Below, in pieces: positions 22,240 through 34,311 of a DNA stretch of 64,000 nucleotides. The notes beneath the pieces are model-generated. The model was not told where the DNA came from. It ran no database searches and was given only the letters and a program-made list of their open reading frames with translations. Position numbers and translations under genes: made by a program. Where the stretch lies: assembly GCF_905171775.1 (NCBI RefSeq), contig NC_053492.1, positions 294,852,434 through 294,916,433 of the forward strand, read 5' to 3'. This DNA is from Rana temporaria (Eukaryota; Chordata; Amphibia; Anura; Ranidae). The stretch's first letter is position 1; every line of letters starts with the position of its first letter.

Positions 22240-25186
22240 AGATGGGAGAAGATCGTTTCAAAGGATGATTTTGATGTGGGGTGTGCTAGGAGTGCTCAAC
22301 ATAGAATCTGGTTGCAGGAGGATAAACCTTTTCGAGAACGAGCTAGAAGAATACCCCTGAGTGATTTGGAAGACTTACGAGAGCAGTTGGCGGAGTTGAA
22401 GAGGTCAGGAGTCATTTAGGAGTCCTTATGCATCCTCTATCATGGTGGTGCGGAAGAAGAATGGGTCACTATGTATGTGTGTTGACTGTAGGACTCTGAA
22501 TCAGCGCACCATCCCAGGTTAAGTATACAACACCCTGCATTGAAGATGCACTTCAGTGTCTTACTGGGGCTAAGTGGTTCAGTGTACTCGATTTGAAGAG
22601 CGGGTATTATCAGATCCCCATGCATCTGGAAGACCAAGAAAAAACTGCATTTATCTGCCCTTTGGGGTTCTATGAATTCAGTTTAATGCCTCAGGGGCCT
22701 CTGTGATCTTTCAACAGTTGGAGAGAACGGTAGGAGACATGAATCTTGTGGAGGTGCTGGTGTATATGGATGACATCATTGTGTTCGGTAGCACACTGGA
22801 AAAGCAGGAAACTCGACTGAAAAAGGTCTTCTCATGCCTCCATGAAGAAGGATTGAAGCTGTCATTGGAGAAGTGTCAGTTTTACAGAACTTCGGTCACA
22901 TACCTGGGTCATGTTGTTTCTGCAGGAGGGGTTGCTACAGACCCACAGAAGTTGGAGGCTGTTACCACATGGAGTGTTGTATAGGGAGGCCCTTCAGGGG
23001 ATAAGGAGGAGAAATGGCAGTTGTTCCTTCCTGAGAAGCATCGCCCGAATGTTCTGACATCCCTGCACGATGATCATAGGCACTTAGGGACAGAAAGGAC
23101 GTTCTGCCTGATTAAAGAGCGGTTTTACTGGCCTAAAATGATAGGGGAGGCAAAGAATTATTAGGCTGCATCTGACATGCACTGGTAGGCTGCATCTGAC
23201 ATGCCACTCCTGTATAGCTTGTATTCAGCATAAGACACTGCCAGTCAGGGCTTCCCCAATGGGTCACTTGCAGAGTCAAGAGCCGTTAGAATTGGTTTGC
23301 ATGGACTTTCTGGGCCTGGAACCTGATACAGGTGGAAGAAACAGTATCCTGGTGGTAACGGATCATTTTCACCCGTTGTGCACAGGCATACCTTACCAAA
23401 GACCAGAAGGCAAGCACTGTGACTAAAGTTCTTGTGGAAAAGTTTTTAGTGCACTATGGATTGCCTGTACCGATCCACTCTGATCAAGGCAGAGACTTCG
23501 AGAGTCGACTAGTTCTTCAACTGTGCACCCTGTTGGGCATCAAATCTCAGACTACACCATACCACCCTCAGGGGGATCCTCAGCCTGAAAGGTTCAATCA
23601 AACTTTGATGAATATGTTGGCGACTTTGCCTCCAGAAAAGAAGCAGCATTGCAGAAATGGTGCATGCTTACAACAGCACTGAGAGTGATGCCTACTGGTT
23701 ATTCCCCCTATCGCCTTAGGTTTAGGAGATAAGCTCGTCTTCCTGCTGATCTAGCCTTTGGTACTTCAATTAACAACATCTCTTTGACGTCCCACAAAGG
23801 CTATGTTGATAGATTACAGACGAACCTGTGACATGCCTATGAGAAAGCTATGGAACATGGCTCTACTAGAGAATCAAGAAATAAGCAGAACTTTGATTTA
23901 AAAGTAAGAATACAGGATTTATAACCAAGATCGAGTGTTGCTGAAAAACCTGGGGGGACCAGGGAAAAATAAGTTGGCAGATTGATGGAGGCCGCAACCT
24001 TTTGTCATTTGTAAACAGCTCCCTGGACTACCTGTATATCAAATAAGACCTGACGAGGAAAAGGGGCCTTTGAAGATGTGGCATTGGAATCATCTACTGT
24101 CATTATCAGTGAGAGTACCCCAAGTGCCTTCAAAACCGTTTCCACCCAGGACTCGCTTACAAAAGAAAGTTCCCACCCCTGCTGTTCTAATAGATGAAGA
24201 GGATGAGAAGTTTGAAGAACAGTATGTACCACCGCAAGTTCCTAGCCCTGTGCTATCATCAGGAAAAAGAAGGATCGAAAGAGAGGAAGAGGAAGATATA
24301 GTGACTGTGCCCTTCTGGTTGTGGCTTGCAGAGAATGATCCGGAAGGTTAGCATTTTGAAAGAGAAGGAGAAAGGGGAAGTGTCTACTAAAGTGTCACCT
24401 AGAAAGACAACTGAAGCAACTAAGACGGCATGACGGTCTCTCAGCTCGGAATTGGGGAATCTGCCACCTTTTTGGGGACCTGATAGGATCAAAACGGAGA
24501 GAGCTACCCCCGAGAAATAAACAAGGGATTTGATAGACTTCTCCAGTGAACTTTTGCCAGTTCCTGAAGCACGTTGCTCTACTGAAATAGGAGGCCCTTG
24601 TCCGGAAAGGAAAAATGGAGACTGTCAGGAAAATTCTTCTATTCCACTTGAGGGGGTTGATGTCTTTTGTCCTACGTTAAGGTCTGAACCTGCAAGTATG
24701 GATCTTCCAATGGAGCCTGACATCCAGGACAGTGACGAGGAAACAGCAGAGAATTCTGTTCAGACTGCTTGAAAGTATTCACCAGTTCGACTGAGGCGAA
24801 ATGTACATCCTCCCAAGAGACTCACCTATGACATGTTGGGAGAGAGCTCTAAAGAACTGATTCATACTATTCGCACACAAGCTCCTATTTCTACACCCCC
24901 TACTGTCAATTGGGTGGGGTGCAACTCTGCTCTGACCTCTGACACCAATAGATGGGACACAGAAATTGCCCTGGCCTGTTCAAAAACCGAGTTTGAATTA
25001 ACTGAAAATATGTATAGATGGTTTCAGCAAAATCCAGAGGTGTGTCAATACCTGTTAAGTCTTGATTTTGGTTGATGTTATTATAACGTTAACATTGTAA
25101 CGTTATTAACAATCTCTTTTCTCCTCAATAAGTTTAAGATGGATTTCTCCATGTCTTTGGGGACCAAAGATTTCAAGTGGGGGGAG
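22240..25186 (+). pseudogene. Decayed Ty3/gypsy-type LTR retrotransposon, pol remnant
   Basis: A broken pol region. 22240-22420 encodes the stretch before the RT fingers (DVGCA, PFRERARRIP). 22703-22984 encodes the RT palm with YMDD at 22763-22774 and the 'YLGHVVSAGG' block. RNase H is missing: the RT thumb runs into an HHCC-like integrase N-terminus near 23038-23160. The integrase core follows (HSDQG, PERFNQ) at 23419-23682. Multiple frameshifts and stops separate the pieces. The frames at 24070-25075, downstream of integrase, are acidic and Pro-rich with no recognised domain. The copy is 5'-truncated, with no gag or 5' LTR, and cannot be functional. Confidence 0.85.
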
Positions 25187-25880
25187 TGTGCAGCCAAGGT
25201 TTGTTACTGTACTTATGATTAAGGGGCAGTTTCTTTATTGTTATAATGAATTTGACTTCCTCTAGTGCATGCTGGACTCTATATGTGTTATTTTCTCCTG
25301 TGTGAAGAGCAAGGCATCATGGAAGTAACATTGTTATCGGGATCAATCTGGACTATAGGAAACAGAATTCTGCGCCCACAGAACAGCCTGCTGGGAGAGG
25401 AAATTAAAAGGGCTGATGTGGCCTAATTCGCTCTCTCTGGATGCCATTCTGACCCTGCCAGCAGGAGGTCTGTGTGACAGGGAGTGCTGAGAATCTGCGG
25501 CCTACACAGCGGGGAGCTGGATAGCCAGCCCCAGAGGGAACTCTAAGGACAGCATCGCTATTCCAGTACAGTGGACTGGAGGGTGTTCCAGACTATCCGG
25601 AGGTACCTGCAATCCAGTTCACCGAGAGCTGCAGTGTGGCGCGGTGCTGCCATTTCCACAGGACAAAAATACAGAGACAGAAAATTCAGGCTGGAACCCT
25701 CTATTCATCTGATGTTCGTAGTGGTGAACAGGCGCAGCCCTTGTGATACAGTACTGCTGAGTAATACTTATACAGACTGGCTGGTGATACTTGTAGTTCC
25801 ACGGATGTGAACCTACTTCTACATGGGTCAATATACCCATTCTGCTTTAGAGTAAGTATTGTGAACACTTCTTTGTTACA
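25187..25880 (+). repeat. 3' LTR of the gypsy-type element
   Basis: A polypurine tract (aagtggggggag) directly precedes TGTGCAGCC, giving a TG start. The sequence ends ...TTGTTACA, giving a TG...CA LTR of about 694 bp. No second LTR is present in the window to confirm it. A TTAA element begins at 25882, one base beyond the proposed end. Confidence 0.65.
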
Positions 25881-25881
25881 G

Positions 25882-26782
25882 TTAACCCCCTTAGCGGTAT
25901 CCCCGAGCGTGACTTGGGGTTGTTTTTCTATGCTAGGATCGGTATCCCCGAGTCACGCTCGGGGTAGATGTGCAGAGCGTGCAGCGGCGCGGCTTACCTT
26001 TCGCAGCATCCACAGACAAGTTACTCACCTTGTCCCTGGATCCTGCGATGCATCCCCGCTGTGTGAGCGAGCGGGTCCTCGCTCGATTCACAGTGTCCCC
26101 GTGTGCCGCCGATCTCTGTTCCCTGCGACATTACGACGCACGGGGGCGGAGAACGGCGCCAAATTCAAAAAAGTAAACAAACACATTACATACAGTATAC
26201 TGTAATCTTATAGATTACAGTACTGTATGTAAAAAATACACACCCCTCTTGTCCCTAGTGGTCTGCCCAGTGCCCTACATGTTCTTTTATATAATAAAAA
26301 CTGTTCTTTCTGACTGCAAACTGTAGATTGTTCATAGCAACCAAAAGTGTCCCTTTATGTCAAAAATGGTTTTAGAGCAGCTAGAAAACAGCGATAATAA
26401 ATTATAATCACTTGCAGAATTGTGCGATAGCGATTTGTGGGGAAATTCGTCATAAAAAAATAAAAGTAATGACAGCGACAATTCTGCAACTGAGCAAATT
26501 TCAGTGATTTTGAGTTGATTACATTATTGAATAATTTTTATTATAATTATATTATTATTTGTTATAATTATTTATAATTATTTATTATATTATAATTTAT
26601 AATTTTGTTTTTAAAAAAAATTCATACCCGGGATGCCTACTAGACTCTTGTTTGGTCAGATTTAAATGAGTTATTCCTAAGAATTGCAGGCCTACAGTAT
26701 AAAACACCAAATTTCCTTGCAAAATAATTGTACCGCTTTTGGTACGTAATTCCAGACAGAATCATACCGCCAGGGAGGTTAA
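25882..26782. mobile_element. TTAA family B element (copy 2)
   Basis: Bounded by TTAA at 25882-25885 and 26779-26782. The right terminus CCGCCAGGGAGGTTAA matches copy 1 exactly, and the left end (TTAACCCCCTTAGCGGTA) has a few changes. The interior is collinear with 6583-7467 at high identity, including 'acatacagtatactgtaatc' and the AT-rich block. It is non-coding. Confidence 0.85.
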
Positions 26783-28061
26783 AGGAGGAGCATACACTGG
26801 TTATCATTTCTTCAGATAAGGTGCAGTTTAGTAATTTTTTATTACCCTTTGCATCTTGGTTTACCATTAACTGCAGTGAAAAGGATGCAGGCTAGCTGAA
26901 GATAACTGGAACTAAAGGAACATTTCTTATTTCCTCTCCTCTGTGCACAACTTCCTTATATTAATTTGCATATATTGCATTGTATTGCATTGAACCACTA
27001 CAGGAAGCCACCCTATAGGATATTGTTTGAGTTATATTGTAGTTGATATTTTACACAGCGTTCATAGCATCTCCCCGCAGGGATGTAGTCCCAAGGGAGG
27101 GGGCGACCACGCTGACTAACCCCCAGCCAGAACGGCTCGGATGATGGGGGCAAGCTTACTGAGGAGAAACAGGTAGTGAGAATTTCAGACAAATAAAAGA
27201 AAACATAGAAGGGAAATCAAAGGAAAAGGTAAGTGAACCAACAATGTACTAGCTTAAAGGAACCTATTTAGAAAATAAAAAAATAACCTTTGCAACCCCT
27301 TTAAGCACTAAATATGATTTTTATGTCAAAACTTGCATTGACTTTATCAAAGCATTTTCTCTTTTCATGTTCTTTAGTTTACAACAGCTGTAAAACCCAC
27401 AAGAATTTAGTACATAGGTCCACATTACCAGGTGCAGCATATTTCATCATCTGCTATGTAAAGCACCTAAATTATATTAACAATTATGGGCAAAGACCCT
27501 CCAGCATAGAGATCATTCCAGCATTTTCCTGCATCACGACTTATTGTCTTTATCCTAAAAGGGATAACATCAAACTTGTATGATTCTAATTCCCATAAGA
27601 TCTTCCCTGGTCAGATTTACCATTCTACAATCCAATTCTTGAAGACGTGCTTGACAATATGGAACATGCTGATATTTATCCTCTGCAGATCCATAATACA
27701 TATTGGATTATGGCTGTGTTGTGCTGGTTGCTAAAATGTGCTAGTTATATATATATTGATAACGTATTTGCCTGATGCCAACACAGACTGGAGGCTTAAA
27801 AGATCATCACAAAATATGACTTTATGATGCATTAAATCAGGCTCTTTTCACAAACCGGGATTAACTAACTGCTAAACACAGAGGCGTTATAATGGTTAAG
27901 TGAAGGGGATGAAAGGCAGATACAGCTGTGTTTAAACTGACAGTAAAGCTCTTCCATGGACAATTTAAAACAGATGCTTATTTTAGAATGTAATGAATTG
28001 CACACTGTAAATCACGGGTATCACAAAGTCTTCCACTATTCATAACTATGCACAGCTAACA
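26783..28061. other. Unannotated sequence
   Basis: Contains a GC-richer block near 27070-27170 ('ctccccgcagggatgtagtc') that looks repeat-derived. No gene is supported. Confidence 0.35.
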
Positions 28062-28730
28062 TACCGTATATACTCGAGTATAAGCCGAGTTTTTCAGCAC
28101 ATTTTTTTGTGCTGAAAATGCCCCCCTCGGCTAATTTTTGAGACCCGGTACTGGCAGGCTGTAGGTCCTTTGGACCCCAAACTTGACACACATGTAGCCC
28201 CACTCTTCCACTACAAGTGTTTAAAGTTTGTTGTCCGGGGGACCGACAGCCGGGGAGAACCAATTTTTCAAACCCGGGCACCCCTTCCATAGACTCCCAT
28301 GTTAAACAGTCATTTCTCCGGTGACTATAGGGACCCGGTACCGGCACACATGTAGCCACATTTCTCCTGTACAAGTGTGCAACGTTTGATGTCTGGGGGA
28401 CCTATGGCTGGGGAGCACCGATTTTTCAAAGCAAGACATTCCTTTCATAGAATCCCATGTTAAACGTCAGTCTAGTAATGGACACAGTGAGGCATGGTTA
28501 CAGTGGGGCATGGGCACAGTGAGGCATGGGCACAGTGAGGCATGGGCACAGTGAGGCATGGACACAGTGAGGCATGCACATGGACACAGTGAGGCAAAGT
28601 GAGGCACAGCGAGGCATGCAGATGGACATCCTAGGCTTGTACTCGAGTCAATAAGTTTTCCCATTTTTTTGTGGTAAAATTTGGTTGCCTCAGCTTATTT
28701 TCGGGTCGGCTTATACTCAAATATATGGTA
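28062..28730. mobile_element. TIR element, TACCGTATATACTCGAG ends
   Basis: The left end TACCGTATATACTCGAG continues into 'tataagccgag'; the right end 'cggcttatactcaaatatatggta' is its imperfect inverse. The interior repeats a 'gacccggtaccggcacacatgtagcc' block about twice and holds a minisatellite. The 112-aa - strand frame is not homologous to anything I know. Confidence 0.7.
28480..28620. repeat. 16-17-bp minisatellite (CACAGTGAGGCATGG)
   Basis: About 7-8 imperfect units inside the TIR element. The - strand frame here encodes a repetitive Cys/His/Ala-rich peptide by composition. Confidence 0.9.
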
Positions 28731-28882
28731 CATCTATTTGAAGCATCACACATTAAAAAAAAAAGTCACACATTTAAAAATATGAAGTACATTTTGAGAA
28801 AATGGGGTTGATTTACTAAAGGCAAATAGGCTGCTAACTGTGGATAGGAATTTGAACTTTGCAAGGGAATTATCCCAAGAGC

Positions 28883-29420
28883 TTAACCCCTTCCTGCCCG
28901 CCATATAGCAATATGACGTTAGGAAAGTGGTTCTGTTATCCTGACGGGACGTCATATGACGTGACCAGGATAACGTGCCGGCGATTAATTATCAGCGCAG
29001 CCCCCCCCCCCCAGGAATGCCACAAGGACCACCAGGGATGGCCACCACTGATGACCACCAGGTATGCAACCCATGGCCACCAGGGATGCCAATCTATGGC
29101 TACATATGATGCCAATGTGCACCCACATATGATGTCAATCAGTGCCCATCAACAATACCTGTCATTGCCTCCATAGCAGTGATGCCTATCAGTGATATTT
29201 ATCAGTGTCCATCAGTACCACCTATCGGTGCCCATCAGTGCCCACATGTCAGTGACCATCAGTGCTGCCTATCAGTGCCACCCATAAGTACCCATCAGTG
29301 CCACCTATGAGTGCCCATCTGTGCTGACTTTGAGTGCCCATCAGTGCTGCATATCAGTGCCACCTATCTATCAGTGCCGCCTATCAGTGTCGCATATCAG
29401 TGAGGTGATTGGAGTGGGAG
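28883..29420 (+). mobile_element. TTAA family A-like element (truncated) with minisatellite
   Basis: Starts TTAACCCCTTCCTGCCCGCC with the GCCGCC-type family A end, then passes into a minisatellite of atcagtgcccatcagtgcc units from about 29150. No right TTAA end was found; sequence related to Tc1 follows. Confidence 0.6.
29150..29405. repeat. Minisatellite with CATCAGTGCC core
   Basis: Imperfect 10- to 20-bp units 'tatcagtgccacc', 'catcagtgccc' and 'catcagtgctgcc'. The same core recurs at 38600-39060 and, reversed, at 47330-47660 and 48300-48710. Confidence 0.92.
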
Positions 29421-29599
29421 CTGTTGATCAGATCTTTGTTATATGCCTGTTATCATTCCCCTTCTGGTAAGGAGATTTGATTGTCACTGTGGTGGGGAGT
29501 GCTGCAATTACACACTGAAGCTGGTGCTGGGATTTCATCCTTCCCTTTCTATTTAAAGGACTGTATCACGTATTTAGCACCACATTTGGAATCTTTATG

Positions 29600-30023
29600 T
29601 AGAGCAACAATTAATTTTTTCAGATCCTCTCCTCAGAGAGTTCTTTGCCATGAGGTGTCATGTTGAACTTCCAGTGACCAGTATGAGAGAGTGAGAGAGA
29701 TAACACCAAATTTAACACACCTGCTCCTCATTCACACCTGAAACCGTGTAACACTAATGAGTCACATGACACCAGGGAGGGAAAATGGCTAATTGGGCCC
29801 AATTTGAACATTTTCACTTAGGGGTGCACTCATTTTTGTTGCCAGCGGTTTAGACATTAATGACTGTGTTAAGTTATTTTGAGGGGACAGCAAACTTACC
29901 CTGTTATACAAGCAACTTTACATTGTAGCAAAGTTTCATTTCTTCAGCGTTGTCACATGACAAGATCTAATAAAATATTTACAAAAAATGTGAGGGGTGT
30001 ACTCACTTTTGTGAGATACTGTA
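29600..30023 (+). pseudogene. Tc1/mariner-like element, 3' end remnant
   Basis: The right terminus 'gtgaggggtgtactcacttttgtgagatactgta' region is the vertebrate Tc1-like TIR I recognise. It is preceded by the typical 3' non-coding stretch ('gagagataacaccaaattta', 'ttgccagcggtttagacatt'). No transposase reading frame or left TIR is present, so it is a dead 3' fragment. Confidence 0.75.
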
Positions 30024-30890
30024 TATTACTCTATCCACCCTGGGATGGTGGTTGTATGATTTCATCTTCATCTAATCTAAATTTTGTTCATCAGTATTCC
30101 CTGATCTTGAATGAATGGAATTTTTTTACGACCTATGCCTGAGTCTACTGCATGGATTGGTAAAAGGAGATTATCAGATTGATGGATTGAAGGCTAGATT
30201 CAGCTTTAAACCTGCTCCACCTCCCATACAATAGTTCTTTCAGGACAGCCGCCCGCATAGAAGCTTAATAAGAGCATTAGCAATGTGGAAATCAAAATCA
30301 GACGACAAGCTTATGTTGCAGAGTTAATGGACATACGGCAGCAGCTCATAAACGCTTGACTTTGGTACATGCGCTGAATGCATAACTATATCAGAAATAA
30401 TCTCAATCTGCTGCCATCTGAGGTTAATGACAAGCAGGTCAAGTCAATGTCTTTGCATCATAAAGCAATGACAGGGATGTCATAAACAAATCACATAGAA
30501 CAGTAGCATTGGTTTATACCGTTCTGGAGGTTTTTCTGGTTGAAAACAGAATATATGATTCTCATAAATTATTTTATTTAAAGGGAAACTCCACTTTGGT
30601 TAACAAGACAATATACACGAGTTCTGAACAAAACTTTTAGAAAAAAATTGTTATTTAAAAATATTTATAACTCACAGGCAGCTATGGTTTCCTGTAAAGA
30701 AAAATCAAAAGTTGATTCCTGATAATCAAGGCAGCATTGTTACCGAAATACGTAATTGCGCCACTGATTTTCTTAGCATTTAACCCCTATTAAAATACTG
30801 GGACTGATCATGTGACTCTACTCTCCCAGCTATTTTCACAGAACAGCAGTGGGCTGAAATCTATAAAGGGAAAGTTCACCTTTACAGAAC
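30024..30890. other. Unannotated sequence
   Basis: No gene seen. A 'taaagggaaactccacttt' motif at 30578 may be a MITE end of the same style as family C. Confidence 0.35.
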
Positions 30891-30893
30891 TTA

Positions 30894-31184
30894 CACAGGT
30901 CCCCCTCCACACCCCCCCCCCATCCCGCTGACCTGGACCGTGGCAATCTCCAGTTCCAAGTCCCGGTATATCCATGCCAAGAGCTTAGATATCCCCTGAG
31001 CTGAATGTCCAAAATGTCCCTCGTCAGGAGAGACATTTTGGAGCATACATGGGGAAGACACATGGATGCAGAGAGGATTTCAAAGCCCCGGACTCCTGGC
31101 ACAGATATCCCGGGGGTTAGAACCGGAGATTGCTGTGGTCCAGGTCAGCGGTACCGGGGGGGTGGGCAAGGAGGGGGACCTGTG
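30894..31184. repeat. Foldback repeat
   Basis: 'acaggtccccctcc' and 'ctgacctggaccgtggcaatct' at the left recur inverted at the right ('agattgctgtggtccaggtcag', 'ggagggggacctgt'). The centre is 'aaatgtccctcgtcaggagagacatttt'. The right end abuts the MITE at 31185. Confidence 0.7.
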
Positions 31185-31555
31185 CATAGCTCCCAACTGT
31201 CCCTGATTTTGAGAGACTGTCCCTGATTTGGAACAATGTCCCTCATTCCTCCTCATGTGTCCCTCATTTTGGTCTGATCCATATAATTGCAAATAAAATG
31301 TACTTTTTATCTATCAAAAAGTGTTTTCCAGTGCTAAACCTTTCATCTGATTTCAAAATTGCTACATTTTTTAATTCCAACAGCCAATATAAAAGAATAT
31401 TAGTGGTAAAAAAAAAAAAAGCACTTGTGGGTTTAACCAATCTTGTTTTTTTGTACAATTCTCCTTTAAGGGGGTGTGGTAAGGTGTGTGTCCTATGTCT
31501 GCATACTTTGCTGATAGGTGTCCCTCATTCCCATCACAAAAAGTTGGGAGGTATG
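31185..31555. mobile_element. MITE (CATAGCTCCCAACTGT ends)
   Basis: The ends CATAGCTCCCAACTGT and AAAGTTGGGAGGTATG are inverted. An identical 6-bp cctgtg lies at 31179-31184 and 31556-31561. The interior repeats 'tgtccctcatt' several times. Confidence 0.7.
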
Positions 31556-31561
31556 CCTGTG

Positions 31562-33430
31562 TAAATTTTGGGCTATAAGTGGAGACTAGGCAATGATGAG
31601 AAGCATAAAAATGCATACAGCCCTGGCCAAATAGAAGGGGAGGTGCCTCTAGGCATGCTGGGTTCCTGTATTTGTTTTAGGAGCTCATGGGCTCTGGGTC
31701 TTCCCCCAAAGAAAAGAGGTCCAGTAGGGGAGGGGGACTCTTGCCTCTCCCCAGAATAGGCTGCCATATGGCCTCACGTGGGCGACCTGAGGGTCTGAAC
31801 AGTGAATGCTAAACCCAGGGTTCTACTGATAGCTGACTGAGGGAGAATGTCCATGGATCCTGTCTGGTAAAACTGAAGAAGGTGACCAGGAGCCTTGTGA
31901 GTACACACCGCCCTAAAGGGATACTAGAGACTTGTGCTGCTAAATCCCCCTGTGGGTGCTAGAAGTCAGCTGCTGGGTGTAGGCTAAAGGGGACACCGGC
32001 TAACGTCTTAAGAAGAAGCAGGATCCACTAAATTCCTTCTACTAAGCAGGGATTACCGAGTTCTACTGAGAAAGCTGTCATCCTGTGTGAAAAGTGCAAT
32101 TAATTTGGATTAATTTGCCCCCACACCCACCATAAACATGCTAAGAAACATTTTAAATAAAATCTTTTTGTTTTAATTACATATTTTGCTTTAGACCCAG
32201 TAATGTTTTTGCTGCATTTTTATTAGTTAGCACTGATCCCAGCAATCGCTTTGACTACAAAACGCTATTCCCTATGTGTCCTGCGCTAGAATGATAATTC
32301 TGCTCCTTTATAGATATAGTACAGGCATAAGCGTTGTCACACTAGGACAACGAGTGTGCTACTGGCAGGATCGGATCGCCAGTTGGAAAACAAAGAACGC
32401 AGCCACCATATCCAAAGACTGGCAGCATACCAAGCATTTGTTGTTTGTGGGTTTAGATATGTTTTATTATTGTAAATATAAGAATTTGACTTTGGCCTTG
32501 GAATATGTGAAGAATATCGTGAATTAATGCATACACAATATCATGGAGAAATGGAAAACGAGGTCAAGAGCATAAATTAATGTGATACCGAATACTGAAC
32601 AGCATTTAAAGAAAGGGACTTCTTTTTCTGCTACCAACCTGGAAATCTATGTGTGTAGATTCGGGGGATGCCATCTGTCTAATTCAGGTGCCGCTATGCC
32701 ACTCCTACACACATTTACTGTACGTTAGCTATATGCTTACTCATGAAGCTATGAATAGAAAAGGTCTATAACGGTCAGGCTTCCATAGCACTTAGCAGCT
32801 AATTTAGTCATTTCACGCAATGGAGGGCTTAAATATTTATCTTTAGTTTATATCGTACAGGTACATTTAATTATACATGTCATTGGACGTCATCAAATAT
32901 AGCATGACTGATGAGACAAGCAGGCAGCTGAGAATATCTGATTAACTTCTTAGCCCTCAACATCACAGTCTGGAGGAAGTCTTAGAAGATTAGTGAGCCC
33001 TTCATTCCTATTTATATTCGTTAACCTTCACTCTGACTGAATAGTAACTCAGAACTGCTTATAGAGCAGGTTGTAAAGCTGTATGCTTGCGTTTAGAAGG
33101 CATTGTGATGTCCACGAGAACATGTGCTTGCTAATCTTTTAAAGGGACAATCATAGAAACACGTGGCTCTCTACATTACAGCCACGTGGGGTTTTTCCAT
33201 TATAATTGGCTTATAACAGCTCATGAAAAAAATATAGCACTTAATACTATTGTGTAACATACTTTTATGTTTTAAAATACATATTTTCATTGTTTTATTT
33301 CCCATGTACAATAACGTCAAAGAAAAGGTGTGTTATTTAAACTTGTTAATGCTGTGGTTAGCCAGTGTTCACAATAGCCATCATCCATTTAGAGAAGTGC
33401 CCTTTTGCCTTAAAGACAAGTGTAACCCTT
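31562..33430. other. Unannotated sequence
   Basis: About 1.9 kb without gene or repeat signals I can support. The small overlapping frames at 31568-31767 on both strands are not convincing. Confidence 0.35.
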
Positions 33431-33437
33431 TCATGAA

Positions 33438-34030
33438 AAACCCTGTATGGTCTCCCTTCTTAGCTAAAACCCCAGTATGGGCTCCCTTCTTAGCTAAAAA
33501 CCCAGTATGGGCTCCCTTCTTAGCTAAAAGCCCAGTATGGACTCCCTTCTCAACTAAAAACCCAGTATGGACTCCCTTCTCAACTAAAAACCCAGTATGG
33601 GCTCCCTTCTTAGCTAAAAACCCAGTATGGGCTCACTTCTTAGCTACAACCCCAGTATGGGCTCCCTTCTTAGCTAAAAACCCAGTATGGGCTCCCTTCT
33701 TAGCTAAAAAACCCAGTATGTGCTCTCTTCTTAGGTGTAACCCCAGTATGGGCTCCCTTCTTAGCTAAAAACCCAGTACGGGCCCCCTTCTTAGCTAAAA
33801 CCCCAGTATGGGCTCCCTTCTTAGCTAAAAACCCAGTATGGGCTCCCTTCTTAGCTAAAAACCCAGTATGGGCTCCCTTATTAGCTAAAAATCCAATACA
33901 GGCTCCCTTCGTAGCTAAAAACCCAATATGGGATCCCTTCTTAGCTAAAACCCCAGTATGGGCTCCCTTCTTAGCTAAAAACCCAGTATGGGCTCCCTTC
34001 TTAGCTAAAACCCGCAGTATGGGCTCCCTT
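33438..34030. repeat. 30-bp minisatellite, about 20 units
   Basis: The unit is cccagtatgggctcccttct plus tagctaaaaa. Because the period is 30, one frame stays open for about 11 units and encodes NPVWAPFLAK repeats. A 31-bp unit at about 33700 breaks that frame. I do not regard it as a gene. Confidence 0.95.
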
Positions 34031-34311
34031 AGACATTAGGGCCCATTCACATTGTTGTGCTGCGTAAGTAAGCACGTGTTATGTTGTGAGTTAGCTTGTG
34101 TTTCCATAAGGCAGTCCAATCATTTGCTGCCTAACACACCAATTGTGGCAAAAAGGTGTATGGGTTATTTTTTGTAATGTCGCACACTATAATGCATGGA
34201 AGTGCTTTACAATACATGTTGGAACATTGCAACGCACATCCATTGGCAAGGTGCATTAGGGTGCCATTCACAATGAATTTGGCACTACCAAAGTGCCTAA
34301 TGTACGTACAA

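Noticed and set aside
33438..34030. CRISPR-like regular array
   Set aside because: Repeats are contiguous 30-bp units with no unique spacers, and the genome is eukaryotic.
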